Source: Deltaproteobacteria bacterium (GTDB lineage Bacteria; Desulfobacterota; Desulfuromonadia; Desulfuromonadales; JAAYDE01). From it: DNA of 43,088 bases. The notes beneath the pieces were generated by a model, which was given only the letters and a program-made list of their open reading frames with translations, ran no database searches and was not told the DNA's origin. Both the position numbers and the translations under genes were made by a program. Shown piece after piece: positions 18,060 to 27,639 of this stretch (position 1 is the first letter of the stretch; the number at the start of each line of letters is the position of its first letter). Location of the stretch: NCBI GenBank assembly GCA_012729375.1, contig JAAYDE010000101.1, positions 1 through 43,088 on the forward strand. Direction: 5' to 3'.

Positions 18060-19250
18060 ATGGTTTTCAAGGTCAAGAACAATGTTTCCTGGGTCGGCAA
18101 GATCGACTGGGAATTGCGCAAGTTCCATGGCAACGAACTCTCGACCCACCGCGGTTCCAGCTACAATTCCTACCTCATCGAGGAACGGAAGGTGGCCCTC
18201 ATCGACACCGTCTGGGCTCCTTTCGGCAAGGAGTTTGTCGACAACCTCGCCGACAGGATCGACCTCAAGAAGATCGACTTCGTCGTCGCCTGCCACGGTG
18301 AGGTGGACCACAGCGGCGCCCTGCCGATGCTCATGCATCACATTCCGGAGACACCCATCTATTGCACCGCCAACGGGGTGAAATCCCTCACGGGGCAGTA
18401 TCACAAGGAGTGGAATTTCAAGGTGGTCAAGACCGGCGACCGCCTCGACCTCGGGGGCAAGGAGCTGGTTTTCATTGAAGCCCCCATGCTTCACTGGCCG
18501 GACAGCATGTTCTGCTATCTGACGGGAGACAACATCCTCTTCAGCAACGACGCCTTCGGCCAGCACTATGCCTCCGAGCTGATGTTCAACGACTTGGTGG
18601 ACCAGTGCGAGCTGTGGGAGGAGGCCCTCAAATACTACGCCAACATCCTGACTCCCTTCAGCGCCCTGGTGACTAAGAAGATCAACGAGGTTCTGGCTCT
18701 CCAACTGCCGGTGGATCTGATCTGCCCCAGTCATGGCGTCATCTGGCGTGACAAGCCGCTGCAGGTCGCCGAAAAATACCTGAAATGGGCCGATAAGTAT
18801 CAGGAAAATCGGATTGCCATCCTTTACGACAGCATGTGGAATGGCACCCGGGTCATGGCGGAAAGGATCGCCGAAGGGATCTGTTCGGCGGATTCCCAAG
18901 TCGATGTGCGTTTGTGCAACCTGGCCAAAACCGACAAGAACGAAGCGATCAATGAGGTGTTCAAGGCCAAGGCGATACTGATGGGTTCGCCGACCATCAA
19001 TAACGGCATCCTGACCGCGGTCGCCGCCAGCCTCGAAGAAATCAAGGGATTGAAATTCCGCGGCAAGAAAGGGGCCGCCTTCGGCTGCTACGGATGGAGC
19101 GGCGAAGCGACGGGGATTCTGACCGAGGAACTCAAAAAGGCGGGGTTCGAGATCGTCTGTGAAGGGTTGCGAGTGCCTTGGAAACCGGGCCGGGAAGGGA
19201 TTTCCCAGTGCCTTGAGTTCGGCCGCAAAATAGCTGAAATCTGCAAATAA
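18060..19250 (+). CDS. FprA-type A flavoprotein (flavodiiron protein)
   Basis: This 396-residue flavodiiron protein would reduce O2 to water or NO to N2O in the cytoplasm with electrons from rubredoxin or similar. The metallo-beta-lactamase-like domain (1-250) carries the diiron ligands H79-x-E81-x-D83-H84, H145, D164 and H225. The flavodoxin-like domain (250-396) has the FMN phosphate loop YDSMWNGT and a GCYGWSGEA segment. There is no C-terminal rubredoxin or NADH oxidoreductase domain, so electron donors are encoded elsewhere. AAGGAG lies 8 nt before the ATG. It heads a three-gene plus-strand operon. Oxygen or NO protection is expected in an anaerobe. Confidence 0.95.
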   Translation: MVFKVKNNVSWVGKIDWELRKFHGNELSTHRGSSYNSYLIEERKVALIDTVWAPFGKEFVDNLADRIDLKKIDFVVACHGEVDHSGALPMLMHHIPETPIYCTANGVKSLTGQYHKEWNFKVVKTGDRLDLGGKELVFIEAPMLHWPDSMFCYLTGDNILFSNDAFGQHYASELMFNDLVDQCELWEEALKYYANILTPFSALVTKKINEVLALQLPVDLICPSHGVIWRDKPLQVAEKYLKWADKYQENRIAILYDSMWNGTRVMAERIAEGICSADSQVDVRLCNLAKTDKNEAINEVFKAKAILMGSPTINNGILTAVAASLEEIKGLKFRGKKGAAFGCYGWSGEATGILTEELKKAGFEIVCEGLRVPWKPGREGISQCLEFGRKIAEICK

Positions 19251-19276
19251 CGGGGCACTTTCGGGGATAAATCGGC

Positions 19277-20038
19277 ATGAAGTTTCTGCGCCATATCTGG
19301 CAGGATCTGAAAAGCGGCGAGAACATTGACGTCTATGTCACCCTGTTGCTCGCTATCGGGCTCAGCGTCGCTTCGAAAACGGGGGTCGGGGGGGACATGG
19401 TCCCTTCCCTGACCCTCGCCATCCTCGCCATGGTTGTCATCATTCTCTTCGGTACCCGGCGCCGCATCGACGAATTGGCAGGCCGCCTCAGTGAGGGGCG
19501 TGCCTTTCTGGTCCCGCGCCGCCCTGATCTGGAGGAACGGCTGCGCAACGCCCGCACCGTTTCTATCAACGGCATCACCTTGGCAGGAACCAGCGCCCAG
19601 TTGCTGGCGGTATTGAAGGATTGTTTCACCCGCGGCGGTCGCGTCCGCTTGCTGCTCATGGACCCCGACCATCATGCCCTGGAAATCGCCGGCTTCCGTT
19701 TCTACAAGCACCAGGATCAGGAAAAGCTGCGGCGTGAAGTCCGCCATGCCCTGGACAACTTTGAAACCCTCCTGCCATGCCGCCGCACGCCGGAGGACTG
19801 TCAGATCGGGTTGCTGCCGACGCTTCCTCCCTACGGTATCTGGCTGATCGACGCCGATACCCCGAAGGCGGAAATCTGGGTGGAGGTTTACTCTTTCAAA
19901 GATGTGACCCAGCCTACTTTTCACCTTCTTCCCAACCGGGATGAAGTCTGGTTCGAGTTTTTCCGGCAGCAGTTTGAACGGATGTGGGAATCCCGCATTC
20001 CTTGGGATCCGACGAAAAAGGAGAAAGAAATCCCATGA
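19277..20038 (+). CDS. Two-TM membrane protein of unknown function
   Basis: The 253-residue product has an N-terminal membrane pair (about 18-36 and 42-60) followed by a soluble domain of about 190 residues. The soluble part includes GITLAGTSAQLLAVLKDCF, then GGRVRLLLMDPDHHAL, a pattern seen in phospholipase-D-like or HKD-adjacent domains of membrane-anchored proteins. I see no HxKxxxxD motif, so catalysis is unlikely on this evidence. The C-terminus is charged. The start ATG is 26 nt after the flavodiiron stop, with only a weak GGGGA site. Its stop overlaps the next ATG (ATGA), so it is probably coupled with the J-domain gene. Confidence 0.75.
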   Translation: MKFLRHIWQDLKSGENIDVYVTLLLAIGLSVASKTGVGGDMVPSLTLAILAMVVIILFGTRRRIDELAGRLSEGRAFLVPRRPDLEERLRNARTVSINGITLAGTSAQLLAVLKDCFTRGGRVRLLLMDPDHHALEIAGFRFYKHQDQEKLRREVRHALDNFETLLPCRRTPEDCQIGLLPTLPPYGIWLIDADTPKAEIWVEVYSFKDVTQPTFHLLPNRDEVWFEFFRQQFERMWESRIPWDPTKKEKEIP

Positions 20039-20325
20039 TCTGGGAAGAACTGAAACGGGCGCTGGAGACCCTTTCCCTGGAGGGGCCGGTCACCCTGGCG
20101 GAGATCCGGGACCGGCACCGGTGCCTGATCAAGAAATTTCACCCCGATGCCGGCGGCGCGGAGGATGGGCGCATCCGCGAGATCAACGCTGCCTACCGGA
20201 TTCTTTCGGAATACTGCCGGGAATATCGTTTTTCCTTTACTCGGGAGGAGTTTCTCGACCAAAATCCCGAGGAGCGCCTGCGGCAGCAGTTTGCCAACAG
20301 CGTGGTCTGGGGACGGGAGAAGTGA
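20035..20325 (+). CDS. Short J-domain protein
   Basis: This 96-residue protein consists almost only of a J domain: a helix around VTLAEIRDRHRCLIKKF, the catalytic HPD in FHPDAGG near 37-39, and a third helix in IREINAAYRILSEY. The J domain would stimulate DnaK ATPase. There is no Gly/Phe, zinc-finger or substrate-binding region, so it is a minimal co-chaperone. The ATG at 20035 overlaps the upstream stop by 4 bases and has AAAAAGGAG about 11 nt upstream. A strong terminator follows immediately. The client may be the preceding membrane protein or the flavodiiron protein, by operon context only. Confidence 0.85.
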   Translation: MIWEELKRALETLSLEGPVTLAEIRDRHRCLIKKFHPDAGGAEDGRIREINAAYRILSEYCREYRFSFTREEFLDQNPEERLRQQFANSVVWGREK

Positions 20326-20349
20326 AAAAGGGGCCATCGGCCCTTTTTT
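20326..20349 (+). terminator. Rho-independent terminator of the flavodiiron operon
   Basis: AAAAGGGGCC, loop ATC, GGCCCTTTTTT: a tight hairpin whose 3' arm runs into six T. It begins directly after the J-domain stop and ends the three-gene operon. Confidence 0.9.
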
Positions 20350-20681
20350 CCATTGCGCTGTGAACCTCAGATGTCACCGGATAAGGCGAAACCAAAGGTT
20401 TTAAGTCAGTGGCAAGCCACTATCGGCTGCCAGCTCATAGTTTCAAGGTATCTGCTCCTGCACCGGGGCTCCGCCCCGCGCCCCTCTTCCTTTTTGCGCG
20501 CCCAAAAAGGAAGCGAAAAAGGGCGCCCCGTTGACTGGCCCGCCGAAGGACGGCGGCATTCCGGCTGCGCCAACAATGGGGTTGGAAAAGCAAAGGCTCC
20601 AAAGCAGGGGGTCAAAAGCCTTTCCACTCCAATTTTTCCGCTCGCCGGAGAAGCGGAAAGGCAAACATAAAATCTGTTATT
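20350..20681. repeat. Gene-free gap with a hairpin-rich, repeat-like element
   Basis: The 330-bp gap before the leuD stop has no credible gene. From about 20460 to 20560 it holds nested inverted repeats: GGGGCTCCGCCCC, and TTCCTTTTTG with CAAAAAGGAA flanking GCGCGCC. This composition resembles dispersed intergenic repeats of proteobacteria, and short overlapping frames on both strands are typical of them. TTTCCGCT (20635-20642) and AGCGGAAA (20652-20659) form a further 8-bp hairpin that may end the leu transcript. Copy number cannot be judged from this window. Confidence 0.35.
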
Positions 20682-21212
20682 TCAATATCTCCGGTCGGCG
20701 AACTCCACCCAGCCGCCGGCCTCCACCAGCGCCCGGTCGAAGGAAGTGATTGCAAATTGAATGGCTTCTTTCGTCCCCGCCGCTTCGGCGCTGATACGAG
20801 AGTTTTCCAGGTCAACGGAGATGGTGACTTCCCCTTTCCGCGCCAGGGCGAAAAGCTTTTCCAGATCCGCTTCGGGGAGTTCGATGGCCAGCATCCCGCA
20901 GTTGAACATGTTCTGGCGAAAGATGCGGGAAAAGCTGCCGGCGATCAGGGTATGGATGCCGTTGACCTCGAAGGCCCAGGCGGCGTGTTCCCGGGAGGAA
21001 CCGCAGCCGAAGTTGCTGCGCGCCACGACGACCCCGGCGCGGGCCAGTTTTTCCCCTTGCGGATCAAACCCCTCCAGCTTGAGGTCTTCCAATAAATAAG
21101 GTTTCAACGCCTCTTTCGTGACCTCCGTCAGATAGCGGGCGGGAATGATCTCGTCGGTGTTGATATCCGACCGGTCCAGAAAAACGGCCGGTCCGCTGAA
21201 ATTTTTCGCCAT
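20682..21212 (-). CDS. leuD: 3-isopropylmalate dehydratase small subunit
   Basis: LeuD forms the swivel domain of isopropylmalate isomerase with LeuC, converting 2- to 3-isopropylmalate in leucine synthesis. The 176 residues carry FLDRSDINTDEIIPARYL at the N-terminus and the signature ARSNFGCGSSREHAAWAF near 65-82. The short bacterial/archaeal type of LeuD fits this length. The gene begins 23 nt after the leuC stop with AAAGAGGATG as the ribosome region, and they are surely cotranscribed. Confidence 0.96.
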   Translation of the reverse strand: MAKNFSGPAVFLDRSDINTDEIIPARYLTEVTKEALKPYLLEDLKLEGFDPQGEKLARAGVVVARSNFGCGSSREHAAWAFEVNGIHTLIAGSFSRIFRQNMFNCGMLAIELPEADLEKLFALARKGEVTISVDLENSRISAEAAGTKEAIQFAITSFDRALVEAGGWVEFADRRY

Positions 21213-21235
21213 GACTTTACATCCTCTTTATCCGC

Positions 21236-22525
21236 TTATGCCGTACAGAAAGTTCGGGGATCGGTGATGACGCCGGCAATGGCCGTGGCCGCGGCGGTGG
21301 CGGGGCTGACGAGATGGACCATTCCGCCCTTGCCCATGCGGCCGTTGAAGTTGCGGTTGCTGGTGGAAACGCACACCTCGCCCGCGGCCAGCACCCCGTT
21401 GCTCATTCCCAGACAGGCGCCGCAGGTCGGATTGGTGACGCAGAACCCGGCGCTCATGAAGGTTTCGATGATCCCCTCGGCCAGGGCCTCCTGGAAGATC
21501 TTCGGAGTCGCCGGAGAGACAATGCCGCGTACCCTCTCGGCGATTTTTTTTCCTTTGAGAATAGCCGCGGCGACGCGCAGATCCTCAATGCGGCCGTTGG
21601 TGCAGGTGCCGATATAGACCTGGTCGACGGCGCTGCCGGCCATCTCGGTCACCGGTTTTACGCAGTCCGGTTTGTATCCATAGGTGACCTGGGGTGCCAG
21701 GGCGGAGACGTCAAAGCGCCATTCCTGTTCATAGACCGCGTCGGCATCGGAATGCCACTTGCGGAAATCGGCGACGGCGTCGTCGATGTCGGCATAGTCG
21801 TTGCCGATGAAGGGCCACAGGTATGCGGCGGTGGTCCGGTCGGGAAGGCAGATCCCCGAGGTTCCGCCGGCCTCGATGGCCATGTTGGCAACGGTCATCC
21901 GTGATTCCATGGACATGGCGTTGATCACCGGCCCGACGAACTCGATGACTTTATCCGTGGCGCCGTTGACGCCGAGCTGTCCGATCACGTAGAGGATCAC
22001 GTCCTTGGCGAAGACCATTGGCGGCAGTACGCCCTCGAGATGAACCCGGATCGTCTTGGGATCGCGGAAGGCGCAGACCCCTTTGAGGATGCCGACCTCC
22101 AGATCGGTGGTACCGACCCCGGCGGCAAAGGCCCCGAAGGCGCCGTGGGTGCAGGTATGACTGTCCCCCATGATGACGGTGTAACCGGGCCGGATGAAGC
22201 CTTTTTCCGGAAACAGAGCGTGACAGACACCGTTGCGGCCGACGTCGAAGAAGTCAGCGATGCCGTGGCGGCGCGCCCAGTCCCGAAGGATCTTGGCCTG
22301 CAGGGCGGTTTTACTGTCTTTTGAAGGGGTGACGTGGTCGATCACCGCCTTGATTCTGGTCGCATCGAAGACCCGGTCCTTGCCCCGCGCCGCCAGATCG
22401 CAGACGGCCACCGGTGTGGTGATCTCGTGGCAGAAGACCCGGTCGATGTCAAGGACCTGGGTGCCGGGGAAAGGGCGGTCCCGCAGGTGCGCCGCGAATA
22501 TCTTTTCGGCAATGGTTTTTCCCAT
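21236..22525 (-). CDS. leuC: 3-isopropylmalate dehydratase large subunit
   Basis: This 429-residue aconitase-superfamily subunit binds a [4Fe-4S] cluster. Visible are MGDSHTCTHGAFGAFAAGVG near 120-140, the first cluster Cys in YIGTCTNGR near 305, and the other two in NPTCGACLG near 365-373. The C-terminal NRNFNGRMG block is typical. I choose ATG at 22525, because AGGAAGG is 7 nt upstream; the ATG two codons earlier abuts that site. leuA lies 125 nt upstream with a hairpin in between, so leuC may be read through from the leuA promoter or have its own. Confidence 0.96.
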   Translation of the reverse strand: MGKTIAEKIFAAHLRDRPFPGTQVLDIDRVFCHEITTPVAVCDLAARGKDRVFDATRIKAVIDHVTPSKDSKTALQAKILRDWARRHGIADFFDVGRNGVCHALFPEKGFIRPGYTVIMGDSHTCTHGAFGAFAAGVGTTDLEVGILKGVCAFRDPKTIRVHLEGVLPPMVFAKDVILYVIGQLGVNGATDKVIEFVGPVINAMSMESRMTVANMAIEAGGTSGICLPDRTTAAYLWPFIGNDYADIDDAVADFRKWHSDADAVYEQEWRFDVSALAPQVTYGYKPDCVKPVTEMAGSAVDQVYIGTCTNGRIEDLRVAAAILKGKKIAERVRGIVSPATPKIFQEALAEGIIETFMSAGFCVTNPTCGACLGMSNGVLAAGEVCVSTSNRNFNGRMGKGGMVHLVSPATAAATAIAGVITDPRTFCTA

Positions 22526-22599
22526 GTTCATTCCTTCCTAACCCGATCGCTCCCCAATAACGGGAATCTATTCATCCCTCATAAATAGCTTAATGCGAC

Positions 22600-22639
22600 G
22601 AGGGAAGCAACAACCTGGATACTTCCCTCTTTCTTTTTT
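22600..22639 (+). terminator. Plus-strand terminator-like hairpin between leuC and leuA
   Basis: GAGGGAAG (22600-22607) and CTTCCCTC (22622-22629) form an 8-bp stem followed on the plus strand by TTTCTTTTTT. Flanking genes are all on the minus strand, where the hairpin lacks a T-run. Either it works on the minus strand as a 3'-end hairpin after leuA, or it ends an antisense transcript. Confidence 0.4.
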
Positions 22640-22650
22640 CCGCCCGGGAA

Positions 22651-24192
22651 TCACAAGCTGGGTTTCTTGGTGCCGTTATGCCGCGAGTAGAGCCGGTTGA
22701 TGGCATTGATGAAGGCCTTGGCGCTGGCGACGATGATATCGGGGTGGGCCCCCTGGCCGATGACCTCGCGGCCGTCTTCCTCGAGCCGAACGGTGGCCTC
22801 CCCTTGGGCGTCGGTGCCACCGGTGATGGCGTCGATGGAAAACTGCAGCAGGCGCGCCTTGCTCTTGGCCAGCTTGCGGATCGCCTTGAAGGTGGCATCC
22901 ACCGGGCCTTCGCCGATCACGGCCACTTTCTTGAGTTTGTCGTCGATTTCCATTTCCACGGTGGCGGTCGGCGCCGCAAAGGAACCGGAAGAGACATTCA
23001 TCTGCACCAGTTTGTATTTCTCCGGGGCGCGGATGATCTCATCGGCGATGATGGCGTCGAGGTCCTCGTCGAAGATCTGCTTCTTCTTGTCGGCCAAAGC
23101 CTTGAAGCGAACGAAGGCTTTTTCCATATCCTCGGCGGAAAGGTCGTAGCCGAGGCTGTCGATCCGCTGCTTGAAGGCATGACGTCCGGAGTGCTTGCCA
23201 AGCACCAGTTTGTTCTGGTTGAGGCCGATCGATTCGGGAGTCATGATTTCGTAGGTCGATTTTTCCATCATCACTCCGTGTTGGTGGATGCCGGCTTCGT
23301 GGGCAAAGGCGTTGGCGCCGACGATGGCCTTGTTGGGCTGAACCATGATGCCGGTAATGGTGGACAGGAGCCGGCTGGTGGCATAGATGTGGGTGGTCTC
23401 GATATTGGTCCGGTAAGGAAGGATGTCGTTGCGGACGTTGAGGCTCATCACCACCTCTTCCAGAGAGCAGTTCCCGGCCCGTTCGCCGATGCCGTTGATG
23501 GTGCACTCCACCTGCCGCGCTCCGGCCTCGATGGCGGCCAGGGAGTTGGCCACCGCAAGCCCCAGATCGTTGTGACAATGAACCGAGAGAATCGCTTGAT
23601 CGATATTGGCAACCTTTTCTTTCAGATAGCGGATGATGTTGAAATACTCCGACGGGATGGTGTAGCCGACGGTGTCGGGGATATTGACGATGGCCGCTCC
23701 GGCTTCGATCACCGCTTCCACCACCCGCGCCAGGAAGGGAAGGCGGGTTCTTACCGCATCCTCGGCGGAGAACTCGACGTTGGCCGTGTAGCCGCGGGCG
23801 CGCTTCACCGCTTCCACTGCCTTGGCCACCACTTGTTCCTCGTCCATCTGCAGTTTGTATTTCATGTGCACATCGCTGGTGGCGATAAAGGTGTGAATGC
23901 GGCCCCGTTCCCCGGCGTATTTGACAGCCTCCCAGACACGGTCGATGTCCTTGGCGTTGGCCCGGCAGAGACCGGCGATTTCACAGTGCTTAATGGTCTG
24001 GGCAATTTTCCGGGTGGCTTCGAAATCGCCGTCGGAGGCGATGGGAAAACCGGCCTCGATGACATCGACCTTGAGTTTTTCCAGCTGATGGGCGATACGC
24101 AGTTTTTCATCCACGTTCATGCTGGCGGATGGGGCCTGTTCCCCGTCTCTCAAGGTGGTGTCGAAAATCCTGATTCTGTTGTCCGTGCTCAT
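22651..24192 (-). CDS. leuA: 2-isopropylmalate synthase
   Basis: LeuA condenses acetyl-CoA with 2-oxoisovalerate, the committed step to leucine. The 513 residues match type 1 LeuA. The catalytic TIM barrel opens with [12 protein letters not shown] (about 9-20), has [16 protein letters not shown] near 200 with the metal-binding HCH, and [11 protein letters not shown] near 237. The regulatory (LeuA dimer) domain starts near 390 and includes [14 protein letters not shown], the site of leucine feedback. The ATG at 24192 follows GAAGGAG at about 6 nt. Transcription is controlled by the T-box leader directly upstream, so the gene has both transcriptional and allosteric leucine control. Confidence 0.97.
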   Translation of the reverse strand: MSTDNRIRIFDTTLRDGEQAPSASMNVDEKLRIAHQLEKLKVDVIEAGFPIASDGDFEATRKIAQTIKHCEIAGLCRANAKDIDRVWEAVKYAGERGRIHTFIATSDVHMKYKLQMDEEQVVAKAVEAVKRARGYTANVEFSAEDAVRTRLPFLARVVEAVIEAGAAIVNIPDTVGYTIPSEYFNIIRYLKEKVANIDQAILSVHCHNDLGLAVANSLAAIEAGARQVECTINGIGERAGNCSLEEVVMSLNVRNDILPYRTNIETTHIYATSRLLSTITGIMVQPNKAIVGANAFAHEAGIHQHGVMMEKSTYEIMTPESIGLNQNKLVLGKHSGRHAFKQRIDSLGYDLSAEDMEKAFVRFKALADKKKQIFDEDLDAIIADEIIRAPEKYKLVQMNVSSGSFAAPTATVEMEIDDKLKKVAVIGEGPVDATFKAIRKLAKSKARLLQFSIDAITGGTDAQGEATVRLEEDGREVIGQGAHPDIIVASAKAFINAINRLYSRHNGTKKPSL

Positions 24193-24266
24193 AATGGGCT
24201 CCTTCTCCGGTGATGATGGACGAAAAAAACGTTGACGAAATATCGACCTTTCAAGGCTTTGAAAAT

Positions 24267-24303
24267 AAAAAAAGCTTTCGCCCCACAACAGGGGCGAAAG
24301 CTT
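24267..24303 (-). terminator. T-box terminator of leuA
   Basis: AAGCTTTCGCCCC and its reverse complement (24272-24284 and 24291-24303) form a perfect 13-bp stem with a 6-nt loop, followed on the minus strand by a run of T. It overlaps the T-box antiterminator region (GAAGCTGAAAGC), as expected for mutually exclusive folding. Confidence 0.9.
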
Positions 24304-24516
24304 TCAGCTTCGCGGTACCACCCTGATTCCATCCCCCAAAGGGGACGCTCAATGCACCATTAACGCAGGCTAACGACCGAAGCTAGCGGCGCGGGAAAAA
24401 ATGCGCCGTTCACCCAGGCAGCTCCGAGGCGAGTTCGGCCGGATCCTGTGCCGGCTCGCAGCGACCGCCGGCTCTCTGAAACAGGATGAAAAAGCCTACT
24501 ACTCCTCTTCAACGCT
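24267..24516 (-). promoter_or_regulatory. T-box leader (leucine type) controlling leuA
   Basis: Reading the minus strand, the leader opens with GCGTTGAAGAGGAGTAGTAGGC, the GA/AGTA motif of Stem I (quoted here in two parts: GAAGAGGAGTAG and TAGGC). It continues with CAGAGAGCCGG and GGTCGCTGCGAG of the distal loops, then GAACTC with specifier CTC (Leu) at 24433-24431, then CCTCGGAGC. A Stem III-like hairpin GGCGC/GCGCC follows. The invariant T-box AGGGTGGTACCGCG is at 24324-24311, and the terminator ends at 24267. Uncharged tRNA-Leu would pair with the specifier and the T-box and favour antitermination. T-boxes are mainly a Gram-positive device, but leuA T-boxes have been reported in Desulfuromonadales. 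The specifier is followed by G rather than the usual purine A, a small deviation. Confidence 0.93.
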
Positions 24517-24536
24517 TTTTTAAACTGTGTTTTAAA

Positions 24537-24566
24537 TTGGTATCAGACCTCTCCTGACCTTGTCAA
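24537..24566 (-). promoter_or_regulatory. Probable leuA promoter
   Basis: A perfect -35 box TTGACA (24566-24561) is followed after 18 nt by TACCAA (24542-24537) as a weak -10. It lies just upstream of T-box Stem I and just downstream of the pssA stop (24603), so leuA can be transcribed apart from the ilv-psd-pssA genes. Confidence 0.5.
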
Positions 24567-24602
24567 CACAAATTTTCACGCCTTTAAGAAAAGCGTTCTT
24601 GT

Positions 24603-25385
24603 TCAGCTTGTCCCGCCGCCTTCTTCTTTCGGTTTTTTCCGCCACCGCAGAAGACGCAGCAGGTAGGTCAGCGGCCCGGAAATCATGTAGGCGATAAAAA
24701 TGGTGAAAATGAAGATTTCCGGTTTGGCGACAATGACGATGATGGCAATGATCGCCAGCACGAGAAAGGCAAAGGGCTGGCGTTTGAACAGCTCCGGATC
24801 CTTAAAAGAAAAATAACGGAAATTGCTGACCATCAGGAAGGCGAGGATGTAGATGAGGAGCAGCACCGAAATCTTTTTTACCGTTCCCGATCCGCCGAGG
24901 TAATAGAAAAGGAGAACGCAGGAGGCCAGAATCGAGGCGGCGGCAGGAATCGGCAGGCCGACGAAGCGTTTCGACTCGACGGTGTTGATCTGGACGTTAA
25001 AGCGGGCCAGCCGCAGCGCTCCGCAGGCCACGTAGAGAAACGCCGCCAGCCAGCCGATCTTGCCGTAGGGACGCAGCGCCCAGGTGTAGATGAGCAGGGC
25101 CGGGGCCACCCCGAAAGCGACGAGATCCGCCAGGGAATCGTACTCGATGCCGAAGCGGCTGGTGGTTCCGGTCAGGCGCGCCACCTTGCCGTCCAGCACG
25201 TCAAATATACCGGACACCAGAATGAACCACGAAGCGGTGTAGTAATCGCCGTTCAGCGTCGAGACGATGCCGTAGAAGCCGGCGAAAAGGCTGCCGGTGG
25301 TGAACAGGTTGGGGAGTATATAGACCCCCTTGCGGAGGCTTTCGAAACGTTCCCCCCGTTCGGGACGAACCGTTGGCTCACTCAT
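24603..25385 (-). CDS. pssA: CDP-diacylglycerol--serine O-phosphatidyltransferase
   Basis: This 260-residue membrane enzyme makes phosphatidylserine from CDP-diacylglycerol and serine. It is a CDP-alcohol phosphatidyltransferase with the motif DGKVARLTGTTSRFG then EYDSLADLV near 63-90, holding the D-G-x2-A-R-x8-G-x3-D-x3-D metal and substrate residues. About eight hydrophobic helices are visible, with a charged C-terminus. Its ATG overlaps the psd stop (ATGA), so the two are translationally coupled and run consecutive steps to phosphatidylethanolamine. Confidence 0.95.
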   Translation of the reverse strand: MSEPTVRPERGERFESLRKGVYILPNLFTTGSLFAGFYGIVSTLNGDYYTASWFILVSGIFDVLDGKVARLTGTTSRFGIEYDSLADLVAFGVAPALLIYTWALRPYGKIGWLAAFLYVACGALRLARFNVQINTVESKRFVGLPIPAAASILASCVLLFYYLGGSGTVKKISVLLLIYILAFLMVSNFRYFSFKDPELFKRQPFAFLVLAIIAIIVIVAKPEIFIFTIFIAYMISGPLTYLLRLLRWRKKPKEEGGGTS

Positions 25386-26026
25386 TCCATGTACCCGATG
25401 ATGGTTTCTCCGCCGATGGCGCGATCGCCGGTGCGCACGGCCGCCTGGGTTCCTTTGGGAAGATAGATGTCAACGCGGGAGCCGAAGCGGATCAGGCCGT
25501 AACGCATCCCTTTGGTCAGAGCATCGCCGATCCGGGGGTAGCTGACGATGCGGCGGGCGATCAGGCCGGCGATCTGCACCACGAGAAGACGCTTGCCCTT
25601 TTCCGTTTCCAGAAGGATGCCGGATTGTTCGTTGAGGTCGCTGGCCTTGTCGAGGGATGCGTTGAGGAATTCACCTTTGCGATAGAACATGTCCACCACC
25701 TTCCCGGAGAAGGGTACACGGTTGACATGGACATCGAAAACCGACATGAAGATACTGATCTTCAGTGCGTCATCCTTCAGGAAACGGTCTTCTTTGACCT
25801 CGCCGACGAAAACTACCTTGCCGTCGGCGGGGGAGATCACGGCCTTGGTTTCGACGGGGGTGGAGCGCTCCGGGTTGCGGAAGAAGTAGACGGTAAAGAG
25901 GGTCAGGATCAGCAGCAGGAGGGCCAGGAGGCTCCAGCCAAGCAGGGCGAAAACGAGAGTGATGAAAGCGAAGAGGAGGATAAAGGGGTATCCTTCTTTG
26001 GCAATCGGCTGATTGTTGTTGATCAT
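25382..26026 (-). CDS. psd: Phosphatidylserine decarboxylase proenzyme (short type)
   Basis: The 214-residue proenzyme is of the short Psd-B/archaetidylserine decarboxylase-like class. Two N-terminal hydrophobic segments (about 15-47) are followed by VISPADGKV near 65 and MSVFDVHVNRVP near 95. The self-cleavage site is in RFGSRVD, with G182-S183; Ser becomes the pyruvoyl group of the small subunit. The product is phosphatidylethanolamine. GGAGATG lies upstream of the ATG. The gene lies 52 nt downstream of the ilvC stop and overlaps pssA by 4 bases. Confidence 0.95.
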   Translation of the reverse strand: MINNNQPIAKEGYPFILLFAFITLVFALLGWSLLALLLLILTLFTVYFFRNPERSTPVETKAVISPADGKVVFVGEVKEDRFLKDDALKISIFMSVFDVHVNRVPFSGKVVDMFYRKGEFLNASLDKASDLNEQSGILLETEKGKRLLVVQIAGLIARRIVSYPRIGDALTKGMRYGLIRFGSRVDIYLPKGTQAAVRTGDRAIGGETIIGYME

Positions 26027-26078
26027 CGGTCATCTCCTTTTCTCGATGCTTCCGGTGCAGTTCCTTCTGTTTGGTCCG

Positions 26079-27119
<1,041 letters not shown>

Positions 27120-27611
27120 TTATTTTTCCACAACCTTGGGGCCGCGTCCCAGCACCACGGGACCGGTCCGAACCAGCTCGCGAATGCCCATCGGCTTCAG
27201 CAGTTCGACAATGGCCTCAACCTTGCCGGGGGTTCCGGTCACCTCGATGGTATAACAACGCGGCGCCACATCGACCACCTTGGCGCGGAAGATATCGGCG
27301 ATACGCAGCACCTCGGCGCGGGTATCCTCCTCGGCGCTCACCTTGATGAGAGCCATCTCCCGTTCGACGCGGTCCTGGCCGGTGAAATCGATCACGCGGA
27401 TGGTATTGATCAGCTTGTGAAGCTGTTTGTTGATCTGTTCGAGGATTCTTTCGTCCCCATGGGTAACGATGGTCATCCGGGAAATGGCCGGGTCCAGCGT
27501 CGGCGCAACGGAGAGACTTTCAATATTGAAACCCCGCCCGGAAAAGAGCCCGGCAACCCGCGCCAGAACTCCGAATTCGTTTTCAACCAACACCGAAATG
27601 ATATGTTTCAT
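27120..27611 (-). CDS. ilvN: Acetolactate synthase small (regulatory) subunit
   Basis: This 163-residue regulatory subunit has an N-terminal ACT domain (VLVENEFGVLARVAGLFSGRGFNIESLSV, about 7-35, given here as the start VLVENEFGVLAR and end FNIESLSV) that binds valine. The C-terminal ALS_ss domain has VERELALIKV-like and EVTGTPGKVEAIVELL segments. It activates IlvB and gives feedback inhibition. The frame starts with ATG at 27611, 28 nt after the ilvB stop. Confidence 0.96.
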   Translation of the reverse strand: MKHIISVLVENEFGVLARVAGLFSGRGFNIESLSVAPTLDPAISRMTIVTHGDERILEQINKQLHKLINTIRVIDFTGQDRVEREMALIKVSAEEDTRAEVLRIADIFRAKVVDVAPRCYTIEVTGTPGKVEAIVELLKPMGIRELVRTGPVVLGRGPKVVEK

Positions 27612-27639
27612 GGCAGATGTTTTCCTTTGCGCCTGGCTG

